Made by a program: the position numbers and the translations under genes. Shown one piece after another: positions 22,331 through 33,659 of a DNA stretch of 64,000 bases. Numbering within the stretch: the stretch's first letter is position 1; each line of letters begins with the position of its first letter. This DNA is from Pholis gunnellus. Taxonomy: Eukaryota; Chordata; Actinopteri; Perciformes; Pholidae. The notes under the pieces are model-generated. The model worked only from the letters and a program-made list of their open reading frames with translations. It was not told the origin of the DNA and searched no databases. Location of the stretch: NCBI GenBank assembly GCA_910591455.2, contig OU342804.1:12680133-12744132 (forward strand), written 5' to 3'.

Positions 22331-24925
22331 CGGATCAGCCAGCTGTGCCAAGAAATTGCAGACAACAGAAAAACAAAACATATTCTGCCCATAGTCCCCC
22401 TGTCGGTCTTCTTCCACACAACAATCACACACATGCAGAAACATTCACAACACACGTACAGGGAGGACTCTTAAAGACACATTATTTGCTTGCCAATTTT
22501 GAAAATTCAACAGTCCATGTAGCAAGGGGAGATGTATACTATTTATAATTTTCACTGACATCTGGCTTATACGGAGCATCTGAGCTTCGGACTGCTTTTC
22601 TATTGTGTGATTTACTGGGGTGCATGATTTCAAACAGACAGACAGGAATTGTATTCTTCTGGTCAACACAAAGTAAATAGAACAATTTGTATTGTCTGGG
22701 GCAGTGCTATGAAAGGTTTTTGTGTACAAATATGGGTACATGCCCATAGTACATGTAGATTGCGCATAAGTGCGTGTGTGTATATGTCCAATTGACTCAG
22801 GACAGACTGCAGCCTATTGGCAGTTCTGCTTGACTGCTATGTCAGTATCCCTGTGGCGTGGATGTTAACAGGGAGACTGATGGATATTTTGGATATTTGA
22901 TCGTCATAGATATTGGGTGCTCATTTTCTGGTTGCTCCTCTACCGGGCACTATGTTTTCATGCTGCCTGCCACTGGATATAATCCATTTATAAAATGGAC
23001 AATTGGCTATATGTGGGATTTTTTTGCCGTGTATGGATGTTACGAGATTGGGATAGAAGTTGAAGAGGCAGGATTGGTAAATTAGACACATATTCCCCTG
23101 TCTCTCAAAAAATGTTTTTATGAGCAAGGCACTCAAGCTAATTGCTTACTCCAAACAAAATCACATTAGGCGTGCTCTCAGACTGCTGTCAAACATTGTT
23201 AGAGCCATTTGTTTGTGTTGATGCAAATTATAATCTCACAATTATCAAATGTATTGAGGTGATGTAAATCTTTTCTTTTGACTTATGCAACATTTATTTT
23301 TTGGATCTGTTGGTATTAATCAGATGTGATAGCAGAGGTACACCTGTCTTTAGCAACATGTAGGACACACGTGTAGAATAGGGCTTTGGTACAGTCATTG
23401 CCTTGCGTTAGATTTGACAATGTTTTGTTCATTTTGTTAAAAGTTAGAATGAGTGCAGAAGTCAGCATAACCAACGCCTGCAGTGTTGTGATTTGAACTG
23501 TTCAACGTGCGAGTCAAGAGGCGGAGCCCTGTTAAAGTGGCACAGTTTAAAAGAAGTTCAAAGAGCAGGCCACGACAAACAAGGTGCTGCAGGCAATTAC
23601 AAGTATAGTCGATGCGACTCCAGCTATCTTCATTAAATGGCATCTATGTCAGATCAAAGAGCTTGTGAGTCACAGTGGGAGCAGATTCAACTCAAAAGTT
23701 GCCTTTAAAACAAAAAGTAAACAGAGATATCTTAAAGCTAGTATGACTATATGAAAATACAGTAAAGGAAGCTAAGCATGCAAATCACATCCTGTGACAC
23801 AACTGTTGGTTGGTTGCAAACAGAGTATTTCGGGCAGTGGATGAGTCAAAAACTTGGCCCATGGCTACACAAATGAAACTAACTTTGGGGCTTTTTTGTT
23901 GTTGTTATTCACAAACCCAACATTCTGCATGTGAGATCATACACAATTTAATTTTTATTAAGTTTATTAGCCTAGCAATTTCACAGTGGAACTATTAAGT
24001 GTATTAATATGGATGGACTTTGAACTGTATAGCTGTGAATTTGTACAACTCAAGAACAGTGCTGGGAAATGCCAAAAAGCAAAGTGCTCACTTGTCTGTC
24101 CTAGAGCATTAGAGGCTAAAGGTACTGAATGATCACAAGTAGTAGTACATAGTTATGGCTTTTGAATAATCAATGGAAATGTGTGTGACTCTGAATACTG
24201 TAATTACATAATTGTGTGTTTTAGTGTTCGCTGTTAATGTGTATTGAACCTGAGCTCTTCCTCCAGCTCGTGATGATGAGGTACATGTTGAATCCTCCAC
24301 CTTGGTCTGGCAATCAGCTCAATCCTGTCACTGCTTGCATATCGTGTCCAATATAGTCGTGCAACTTAACTGTGAATGCTAGGGGCTCATTGGACACAAC
24401 AGCAGGCTGCAGTCTGAGGGTGTATGCTATGCTAACTGGCAGCTGCAGTGTGGTGGCAGACATGATGCTGAGTGACTGACAGTCTCAGAAGCTGCATGCC
24501 AGCTGATCCTATCTTCTACCAACACCAGCCTGGCAATGGTAGCCATTGTTGTCACCCTCAATTTCACACACCAACTAAATGGCTGCAACTCAGCCAACTT
24601 GACACAAACCAGCTAACAGACTGTTGGTTATGCTAACATAGAAACAGAGGCAGTGCATGGAGGATCACATGACACATATAGTAGATCTAATTTACATTTT
24701 GCTCATTTAAATCTCACTGACTGACTTACAATGACAGTACACAATAAATATTAGTTGATACAGATAAACAAAGAATGTACACACACTCACTGCTCCTCTT
24801 TCTACATTTGAATACAGTGCACTGAATAATAATATGAAACCATAACAATGCTTACAAATGAATGGATATTTGTGAATAAATTGCCCCCACAACTATTTAT
24901 TCGAAAGAGAACCATGGGCCAAGGG

Positions 24926-24927
<2 letters not shown>

Positions 24928-24958
<31 letters not shown>

Positions 24959-24970
24959 GTGGGGGGGGGG
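24928..24970 (+). repeat. (GT)n microsatellite joined to a G run
   Basis: GT dinucleotides (24928-24956) pass into GGGT and then ten G bases (24961-24970), a compound simple repeat. Confidence 0.93.
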
Positions 24971-25039
24971 CTAGTTTTACTTTCATCACATTACCAATCT
25001 AAACAGCCCAACCATTCTCCAACTAAGCAATAAGTGGCA

Positions 25040-25430
25040 GAGTGACATTCGAGTGGGGCCGCCCCCTCTCATCTATTGTCGCGGCTTTTGAAGTTCCTTT
25101 TCAGGTCATTAAGCTCCATTTCCCATTCACAGAGAGCTTGTGTGGCGGCCGTTTGAGCGCAACAATGGACCCTAATGACTTAACGCTTCTGTTTTCATTC
25201 TCCACCTCTCACTCACCCCGCCTCCCCCTCCACCTCTTTACCCACTTCTCCATTCGCCCCCACAGTCGTCCCCTTCACCTCTTTAATGGTGGCTTGCACC
25301 CCTCGTTTGGCTGCCTACGTTTTTTATGGGGCATTGTAATGAGCTGCAGCTGTGGGGTAAAATCCGGGTGTAATGTTAACGCAGGCAGAGGAGGGTGACC
25401 CAGAGGAGCAGAGGTCAACGTATTGTGTTA
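25040..25430. promoter_or_regulatory. Candidate regulatory block
   Basis: GC-rich and AT-rich words alternate: TTTTCAGGTCATTAAGC near 25100, AACAATGGACC near 25160 (SOX-type ACAATGG), CCTAATGACTTAACG near 25170, and GGCATTGTAATGAGCTGCAGCTG near 25331, which combines a homeodomain core and an E-box. A pyrimidine-rich spacer lies at 25195-25280. The block is open to no protein. Regulatory status is inferred. Confidence 0.3.
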
Positions 25431-25498
25431 GTTCCAGGCCTAGGGTCTATTAGAGGCTATAAAGGTTATTTTTTGAAGCAACAGCATGCTGCAGCAAA

Positions 25499-25537
25499 CC
25501 CCCCCCCCCCCACCCCCACCCCTTCACACACACACTC
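25499..25537 (+). repeat. C-run with CA-rich tail
   Basis: Thirteen C, then ACCCCCACCCC, then a short CACACACACA tail: a compound simple repeat. Confidence 0.88.
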
Positions 25538-28289
25538 ACCCCTTGAGGTAGAACATTGTCAGATCCCCCCCGATGAGCGTTTTGAATGGGCTCAACACTG
25601 TTTTGTCATCAAGTGCTAGTTAATTGGTGAAGAATCCACAATTGGTGTTTGTAAGAGGGCTGATAATCTGTGGTGGAGTGGCTGGGGCATTTGTGGTTGC
25701 CAGGGGGTTCAAATACCTATCTTCATGCTTTCAGTTACAATGTCCTAACATGGTTGAACTCAACAAAACAAGGATGTTTTGAAAAAGCTGCTGTCGTTAC
25801 AACCTTGTTTGTAGAGGGGCTGAAGGGGCATAGATGGCTGGAGCTATTCAGGCATAACATGTACACAATCATACACCCATGCTACACAGGCTTATGAACA
25901 CTATTCCTGCATGTAAAATGTACAGAGGCAAAGAGGAAAAGGATTCCCACACAGGAGCATAATCTATCATACCACAATGAGTAATATATTTACTCATGAC
26001 ATCAAATAGGTGCGCCCAAGTGGTCTCTTTCCAGCAGAGCTGGTCAGGGAACAGGCTGTTTATACTCTTCCTGGTACGAGTGGCAGGCAAAGCAGTAACC
26101 CGAGCTGAAAAAACAAAAGGCACAAAGCCAATCGGCAAAATCAAACTGACCCCTGTCACTCTCTCTCACTGCAACTGGCGTAATCTTAATTGAATCAGCC
26201 TTACAGAAAGATGTTGACACTGAGAGATTGCACAAACCTGGGAGGCCTTGGCAGGCCGGGGAAAGTGCTGGAAAAAATGTTTAAAAAAAAGTTGCCCCAC
26301 CTATTCATTAATGTGTCCCCCTATGTCCCACTCCTCCATTGCTCACTGTCTCAGGGAGATAATGCTCCCCCTCCCACCCTGTGACAGCCAATTTGATCAC
26401 TCACTGTGGTCCACTGAGGAGGCCTCCAATTGTTCAACCATGTCCAGCTAATACAACCAGACAATGTACTGTGCACGTAGCGAATGCTAAGACAAGAGCA
26501 ACACTGTACATTGCAACTTCGCTGTCGTCCCAGCCTACATATTGCTTTGGTCTCACCTTCTCTTTCAGGTGGTGGATTCATATGAATAGCTAACAAAAGT
26601 ATGAGGGCGAATTCAACGCTTTGGTTTTAATTACATGTTTGTTTTCATGAGAAGCATTGATTGGCTGAGTCATTCCCATGGGACCCATCCATCATGGTGC
26701 TCTCCATTGTGTCTTTATTGGCACCCCATCGTAACATGTCTAACCTTTCAGAGTCACTAATAATCACTTCTGCCCTAAGGACTATAACAGGGAAGTTTGT
26801 GTAATCTTTCTCACACCCCATTTAATTGCTCATCCATGTAGTTGAACATTCAATAAAGCAGTTATAATCTATGTTTTTGCTAGGTAAATGTGGCAAATCA
26901 CAACAATCTGACAATTTGAAGGAAGTTGCTTATAATTATGAATATACGGAAAATATCACCTGAATTTGCAGCTCACCTCAGTTTAACGTTTACCTTCTCA
27001 ACTTTAAAGGTGATGATACTTCAGAGTTGTGTTCATGACTTTTTTCCGATGCTCCCAAGTGGTCAATAAATTAATTATTGCATGTTTAATTACAGTCTAC
27101 CTTTTTAGTGCTTAATGCATCGTGTTTTTGAAATTATGTTGTTAGGCAATGTTGAATGTTTACTCTTTGAGAACAATATCTATAGTTAACTGTCTATAAT
27201 GTGTTTCGCATTTTTTTGCATTATATTTGAGATATGTACTGTAAAACGTAAAAAGTATTTCTCTAGAGCACAATGAATCCCTGAATTTTATATTGGGTTT
27301 GTCAATTAAAAATATGTAATGATAATTCTGAGTAGGAATTAAGTGCATCTGCCCAGGAAAACATGGACGCCTGCAACAAACTGATGTTCGTATTGGCAAG
27401 TCTCTCAGATTTACAAGCATCTACAGAGGACCTGCATCAATTACCACAGGGCCATTAGGGAAGACAATTTCAAATATTACTTTTTGAGAAATCGTATGAG
27501 GTTAAATTCTGAACATCTACGATATTTTAAGGATCCGCAGAAACCCTGTAACATGAGATACGAGGAGTAGGATAATATCTTATTGCATGCTCGCAAAGAC
27601 GTCTATCAAGCCCAAATCAACTGGATCGAAAATAGAAGTGGAAACATTGTTACAGCACATTTCACAAAACAAAGTCTACCTGTAGTAAAAATTTATAAAA
27701 AGGTAATTCTGCTTTTGGTTTACTGTGTGCGCCACCATGCTGTTGTGATGTCAGGATCACATGTCAGGATGACATTTTAAGAAATGAGATGGGATAGTAA
27801 ACATCCCAACAAATATCTGCAACAAGGTCTCCCATAGTAGAAATGTCCAAGGTGCGATCAGAAGTGAGTTAGGAAACACCCTAGTCCTGCCATGGCCAGA
27901 TCTGCATATGAATGGCAGGCTGCTCCATGCAGGTGGCATGCGATAAGAGCCCTAATCTAGATGACAGACCCTGGTGCAAGCCTCCCTTATTAGCTCTGAT
28001 GAAGCAGGGGTGCGGGTAGAATGCTAATACCCCGACCCCTCCCTCCACTTCCAGCCTGGTTTCCAAGGCTGACTCCCAGTTATGCTGTAAGCAGACCACT
28101 GTAAACCAGGCCAGAGCATATTGCCGGGGGGATCACATCAGAAAGTGAGATGGTCAGCTTGAGCTCTGCTACAAGAAGAAAGGCCAGTGCATGTAAAGGC
28201 AGTGTAGTGTGTGCCATCATTTGATCAGGCCCGTCTCCGCCACCATGTAGTGCCCATGTCCTGGACAAGAGCAGAGACGCCAGATTCTG

Positions 28290-28540
28290 CCTTGGGGCAA
28301 CTGTCATGCATTATGTATGTGCATTATTCACACAATTATTGATAACGCTTTTCACATCGGTGATTATTCATTCATTAATTATTGCAGTCCCTAATGTGTT
28401 AGCATTAAAGATATTGTTATTAATGTCAAGCCATCTGAAGAGTGAAGAGTGTGTTCCCAGCGGCCTGTGCCTCGTTGTTTTATTAAATTATTATTTAGAG
28501 TGGGATTTTGGATTTCGGAAGATTGCACTGGAAAAGGAAG
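28290..28540. promoter_or_regulatory. Candidate regulatory block, homeodomain-core rich
   Basis: Many ATTA cores in a short distance: CACAATTATTGATAACGC near 28330, GTGATTATTCATTCATTAATTATTGC near 28360, GCATTAAAGATATTG near 28402, TTATTAATGTC near 28418 and TTTTATTAAATTATTATTTAG near 28478, separated by a GC-rich island (CCCAGCGGCCTGTGCC). This pattern is common in developmental enhancers. AT-rich background lowers the weight of each single core. Confidence 0.28.
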
Positions 28541-28565
28541 GAGTCATACTATGTGCAATGGAGGA

Positions 28566-28570
<5 letters not shown>

Positions 28571-28607
<37 letters not shown>
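28571..28607. repeat. (AC)n microsatellite
   Basis: Thirty-seven bases of AC dinucleotide. Confidence 0.97.
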
Positions 28608-28608
<1 letters not shown>

Positions 28609-31600
28609 CACTCACCACTCACCAAAAAAGAGGAGCTTCAAATGTTTGCCAAAACTGTTGCGAGGGATTGTAGTCCCAGCGCTGTAGAGATAGGAGCTGA
28701 GTAGGAGTATATCCTCAGTGCAGAGCTATGGCGTAGGATGCTAACAGGGCAGAGGCTGAGGCATGCCCTGGAGCACCGCTGATGCCAGGCAGGGTGTCTG
28801 ATAGCAGAACTGGCTCCTGCTCTCACTCCTCCTGTCTTCCCCTTTCTCACCTTCACCCTCGCTCACACTACACACACACATTAACACACGCCCCTCCTGT
28901 ACCCACTTCTGCCTTAAATCTCTACCATCGTTTTGATAGATCACATCCAAGAACATGGAGGGTAGGTCAATGCATCAACGCTAACCTAAATAATTCATTA
29001 TGCATGTGTACATAGTCTTAATTACAGTTAATTATTCATCATCCCTACACCACTGGAGCAGTATTTCTTTGAATAGTTTGGGGGTTGATTTTTACTGTTT
29101 TCTAATGTACTTGTAATGACAACAGGAATTGAATAGCTTTGTTCCGGAATGAGGCATGAAAAATAATCTTTAATTGAGTATTAACAAACCAAAATTGTAT
29201 TCTTTGGACGAATGAATGAATTAAATATTGAAATAGTAACAGTGACTACTTAACTTGTGACTTCCCAAAACCTCCATTCTGTATTTAAACCAAAAATGGA
29301 AAAATAAGACAATATAGTTTAAGTGGTCAGCCTATAGGATAATTACTGACCCTCATCAGCAAGCTCAGCCGAAGACAACACATTTGGGATCATTCTCTCG
29401 ACTGAACAAAAGCCCCTTTTACATAGAGATTCTGCAATACTACCATAAATTAGATCCGCTATCATTTCTTTCGACTGAACCAAACAACAGCGTGTAACAG
29501 CATTGACGTCTAGTGTGTGTGTGTTCTTCTAGTCCCGTCACGCCTGCTGTCCCTTTTACACAGACGTTGATTTGTTTCTGCAACTACCTAACGGCAGAAC
29601 AACTCTGTACCCTCACTGCCCCTCTCTCCAACTACTGCAAGCTGAATTTAGTAGTGAGTAGAGTAAGAATTCTACATTATTCGATACTGAAAAAAGTAAC
29701 CACTGTAATGTGTCACTCAGTGATGCTTTACTGCCCAAATGTGTGTAACTGTTGAGGTGTCCTCGAACAATGCACTTAAACCCTGATTGCTGGAGCAGCT
29801 CTTTTCCAGTGATGGCGGGCCTAACAAAGAAAGGCGCCCAGGAATCCACAACCTCATTTGTTCTTACATACCAAACTGTAATGAGTTTGGAAAACGGAAA
29901 ATGTGCTTATGTAGCTAAGCGTGATTACTGGCTTAGCCAACAAGCCGATGGTCTGTGCATGGAAAAGGGAACGAGACAGACAGAGAGATAGAAAATCGCC
30001 CACGGTCCAATGTCAGTGTCAGATTGCCAGGGTATTCCTCAAGTTTGATCCCCATTCAATAAATAGTAAATCTAGTGTATTTACAAAGCAGGATTGTATT
30101 GTCTGTGTGGCGCGTGAAAGCTGTTGACCTCCAAGTCAACTATTTAGTAAATCAACATTATCATTCCAAGCTCCTTTGCCCCAGCTGAAACATTAGCCCC
30201 TCTCAGGGCTGAGGCTTTCTGGGATGTTTCCAGTCTAGCCGCCAGCGGGGCTCGTCCGGGGACTGCTGGAGCCAACACAGCGATCCAGTTACCCTTCTGT
30301 GTGTTGCATTACAAAAAGAGCACATTTGGTTGCGCTAATCACCTATAATGCTATTGCCATCGATAAAGTGTGTGAAACATCATTCTTGAGAGATATTCCT
30401 CAAGTCATTTAGCTTGGTAATTGACTTTTAAAGCAGTCTGGGCCGTGGAGTGATACTACAAACCAGGTGGGCTGGATAGAAATATAGCCTATCTATCATT
30501 TCTCTGTGTGTGTTGATGTGATGGTGCGAGAGATCAAGAGACAATGTTGATGGGAGGTGGAGACAGACATCTTCCTGCTCCCAAAAATAGGAGCATCTTT
30601 GCTCATTTGCTCTCTCTCTCGCTCCCCCCACGTGTTAGTTTAAAGCAGATAATGCAGAAAGATTCTCTCCTGCGCTGAGGAGGCAGCATATTGATTTTGT
30701 CTTAGATGAGGTCTCTGAAACCTCATTTACTCCCGTTGTCATCATGGTGGAACATCAGTGTCTGACAAGCTGCACTTCCCCCCTACATCTATCCAGGCGG
30801 CCATCTTGGAAACTGTTGAGGGATGCTAATGTGCGTGAGCATTAGCGCTGTCCTCTTCCAGTAACAATGTTGACAGAGTGCCTTGCATGATAAGATGTAT
30901 GAGGTCAGATAATGTTGCTGCTGACTAACCATTGTGCTGTCTAAATAAAGCCCTGTGTTTAAGCACTGATCTGCTCTTATTAGGTTACAGTGCAAACACA
31001 GAGGAACGTCCCAGGTGGACCTGCCATCTTGGCATGTGGGTCACAGTGAAACACGGCACTCCTATGCCCAGAGCTCTTTGGGTGTTTGATGAACCATGGA
31101 TGAAGCTGTCCAAGTTTTCTTACTCCGTAATCTTCAGTAATGGCTCATTGAAAGCACTATTCGACGACAGGGCCTCCACATGATAGCTATCAATTAAATT
31201 AAATGTTGCCCTGAAGCATGTACAAATCAAGAATGAACAAGTTATGAAGCTTAAGAGATGATACATGTTTTTTTTGTTTTAATCTAAGAAAGACTGGTAT
31301 AATCAAACCAAACATGATACATTGTGTGAGTACGCTGTTGCTTGGCTCACAGCACCACCCTGCTTTCATCAGCAAACAAAGCCTGATTGACAACAAAAAG
31401 CATGCGAGGCAAACCTGCTCACTACTCTGACTCACGTTTAGAGCACCTCATAGTACGAGGCTTACTTAAAAGAATCCCGCACAATTACACTTCTCTCAGC
31501 CAGAGGGCAGAGATTTCTATGTATACATAAATGGCAGTTGGGATTTTTTTTTCATTAAACAGGGTGAAATTATGCACAAATACGTGATTCTACGTAATTA

Positions 31601-32225
31601 AACTAATTAAAGAACATCATTAATAAAATATCAGTGAAGCCAGCTGTTTACAGTGTGTGTTGGGGCCTGGGGATGTGAGGAGATGGGAGGGAGACAGACA
31701 GTGTGTTTTTAATATGTGCTTTTAAGGGTTCCCTGTGGTGAAGGTCTTCTCCAGAGACAGGGGCCCCTTTGTAACAGTCCCCATGGAGAAAACAACAGCA
31801 AAATCAACAACTCCGCAAACACCAAAATGTTTATTGTGGAGGGGAAAAAAGGCATTTTTGTATATTTATTCATATTTATTCTTGAGTCTTGGTGATATGT
31901 GGATATGGCATTATAGAATAAAACATATTCATATGCAAATATTCACTTACCTATGTACATGCATGGTCAACTACCAACATTTTCATTTAAAATAATCAAC
32001 AAATATGGGTTTAGTTTTTGATCATTTATTTGAAAGTCATGTATTTATATATTTCTGTTCTTATGTTTACAGTTTTTTTTATTATTTTTTTGTTTTGATT
32101 TTTAATTGTTCATCATTTACACATTTTCATTTTTGATAAGCATTTATTATTTTAATCATTCCATTTATATTCCTTTGGAAAGAATAACAGTTCAGAATAT
32201 ATTCTAGTTTTTGTATAACTCATTA

Positions 32226-32261
32226 TACTAAAACTAAACATGTACAATATTAGTTTTAGTA
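32226..32261. repeat. Inverted repeat, 12-bp arms, 12-nt loop
   Basis: TACTAAAACTAA (32226-32237) pairs exactly with TTAGTTTTAGTA (32250-32261). A related third word, CTAGTTTTAG, follows at 32281-32290. The arms are AT-rich, so the chance likelihood is higher than for the other palindromes in this window. Confidence 0.8.
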
Positions 32262-32770
32262 CACACTTATAGTTCATAAACTAGTTTTAGGCAGATCAGA
32301 TTTTGACATGATTGCACTCCAAACAGAACTCAGACATCACGTGATCCTTAAAACTGTGTTTTTGTGCACACATTTTGTCATGTCACTTACAATGAGATTG
32401 GGCCTTTTCTAAGCGAATAAATGAGGGATGACTGGTGATAGTCAACATGCTGATAAAGGAGCAATGGACATAGTGAAACAGAGCCCAATTAATAATGCAT
32501 TTGTGTCTGACTGTCTGGCCCCAAGGACGGAGCTGCTGAAAAATGGAGGTCATATGTCCTCCTCAAGTGGTCAGTGATCCCTCTGTGCCACCCAGCCAGT
32601 GTTCAGTGTCCAGCTCCCTAAACTGTGAAATGGCACACTTGTGCATTGAATTAACTGTATTTAAAGTCTTTGAAACATGCCATACATCTTTACATGTGCA
32701 GTTGGTATGCTTGCATGTAGCTGTATGTATGCAGTTGTATACTAATTAGCCGTGTACACTTTTGTTTAAT

Positions 32771-32793
32771 ACATACATACATACATACATACA
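32771..32793. repeat. (ACAT)n tetranucleotide microsatellite
   Basis: About five to six ACAT units without interruption, passing into ACACATA. Confidence 0.93.
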
Positions 32794-33280
32794 CATAAGT
32801 GTGCACATCTGCATACAAACATTAACAGCGAGTGTGTAACGTTGTGTCTGAGTGTGCCTTCGTGACGGATGGTCGTGGAGGTGACCTCTCTTAAGAGCAG
32901 TCAGTGGAGAGGGCCTGCCTGTGACCCTTGGCCACTTAGGCACATTAATCACAACCCATTCCTTCTTGCTTTTATCAGCCCTGCTGAAAGCTACTGTCCA
33001 GCCTCCACCCCCTACCCACCCCCTTCATCTCCTTTCTGCTTTAGCCATTCATAAGGCTCTCATCAACCTCAGACCACAGGTATCACTCCATCACTACACA
33101 TTTATCAGGAGCTGCTCTTATCAGCCAGCAGGGCCTGAATATGGAAATGGGATCCCTGCCACTGATAAGGCCGGCCTGGATTATCCCTGGCTCTCCTTCA
33201 TCAGATAGCCACTGAGGAATGGCAACAGGCCGGAACATTCCGCCATTGTTTTGCAGGAGTGCTGATTGAAGAAGAGCTAA

Positions 33281-33291
33281 GGGGGGGGGGG
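33281..33291 (+). repeat. Poly-G run, 11 bases
   Basis: Eleven consecutive G followed by AGGAG. Too few separate G-runs nearby for a clear quadruplex. Confidence 0.85.
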
Positions 33292-33613
33292 AGGAGTTGC
33301 ATGCTGTAGAGATATGTGTGGGTGTGTTTGTGTTCATGTATGTATTTTTATTGGTGGGCCAATGTGGCTAGAATAGCATCAATATGAGTACAGGTGATCA
33401 CTTGAATCTCACCCCTGACTGCTTACCTGTTTGCCCACACGCAGCTGTTTTGCAAATGCACTAATTATAATCAGTCCTGATAAAATGATGAATGTATATT
33501 ATGAATGGAGTAGCATTCATTTTGGTATATGTGTCTTAGTTTAATGCCTAATGTTCTCTGTTCTATCATATTTACACACATTGTAATTATTATAACAAGA
33601 CAATAAAACATAG

Positions 33614-33615
<2 letters not shown>

Positions 33616-33656
<41 letters not shown>
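33616..33656. repeat. (CA)n microsatellite
   Basis: Forty-one bases of uninterrupted CA dinucleotide. Confidence 0.97.

Positions 33657-33659
<3 letters not shown>

Larger units (their letters stand above)
18359..24927. other. Unique non-coding stretch (6.6 kb), no gene seen
   Basis: No recognisable gene, RNA or transposon. GT-rich but not arrayed sequence lies at 18770-18890 and 19740-19910; CA-rich words lie at 20140-20260. A pyrimidine-rich run fills about 21677-21846. A candidate regulatory block lies at about 22060-22330. The remainder is unique AT-rich DNA with only short chance frames. Confidence 0.55.
24971..28570. other. Unique non-coding stretch, no gene seen
   Basis: No gene recognised. 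The first part (25040-25430) is listed as a candidate regulatory block; a C-run with CA tail sits at 25499-25537. A strong-looking acceptor CTTCTCTTTCAG (ending 26568) has stop codons in all three frames within 30 bases and is not taken as an exon. The 26600-27400 part is AT-rich and featureless. Confidence 0.55.
28608..33615. other. Unique non-coding stretch (5 kb), no gene seen
   Basis: No gene recognised. Contains an AT-rich zone from about 31850 to 32300 with an inverted repeat at 32226-32261, an (ACAT)n run at 32771-32793 and a G run at 33281-33291. Several blocks around 30150-30430 and 31440-31720 are non-repetitive and could be regulatory, but I see no motif cluster strong enough to call. 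Confidence 0.5.

Noticed and set aside
25681..25725. GGGGTTCAAATAC, reminiscent of a tRNA T-arm
   Set aside because: No matching acceptor, D or anticodon stems could be laid out around it, and the T-stem does not pair.
26545..26600. Good acceptor (CTTCTCTTTCAG, ending 26568) with a GTATGAG donor-like word 28 bases later
   Set aside because: All three frames hit a stop codon within about 30 bases, and the implied exon is too short to weigh as non-coding evidence.
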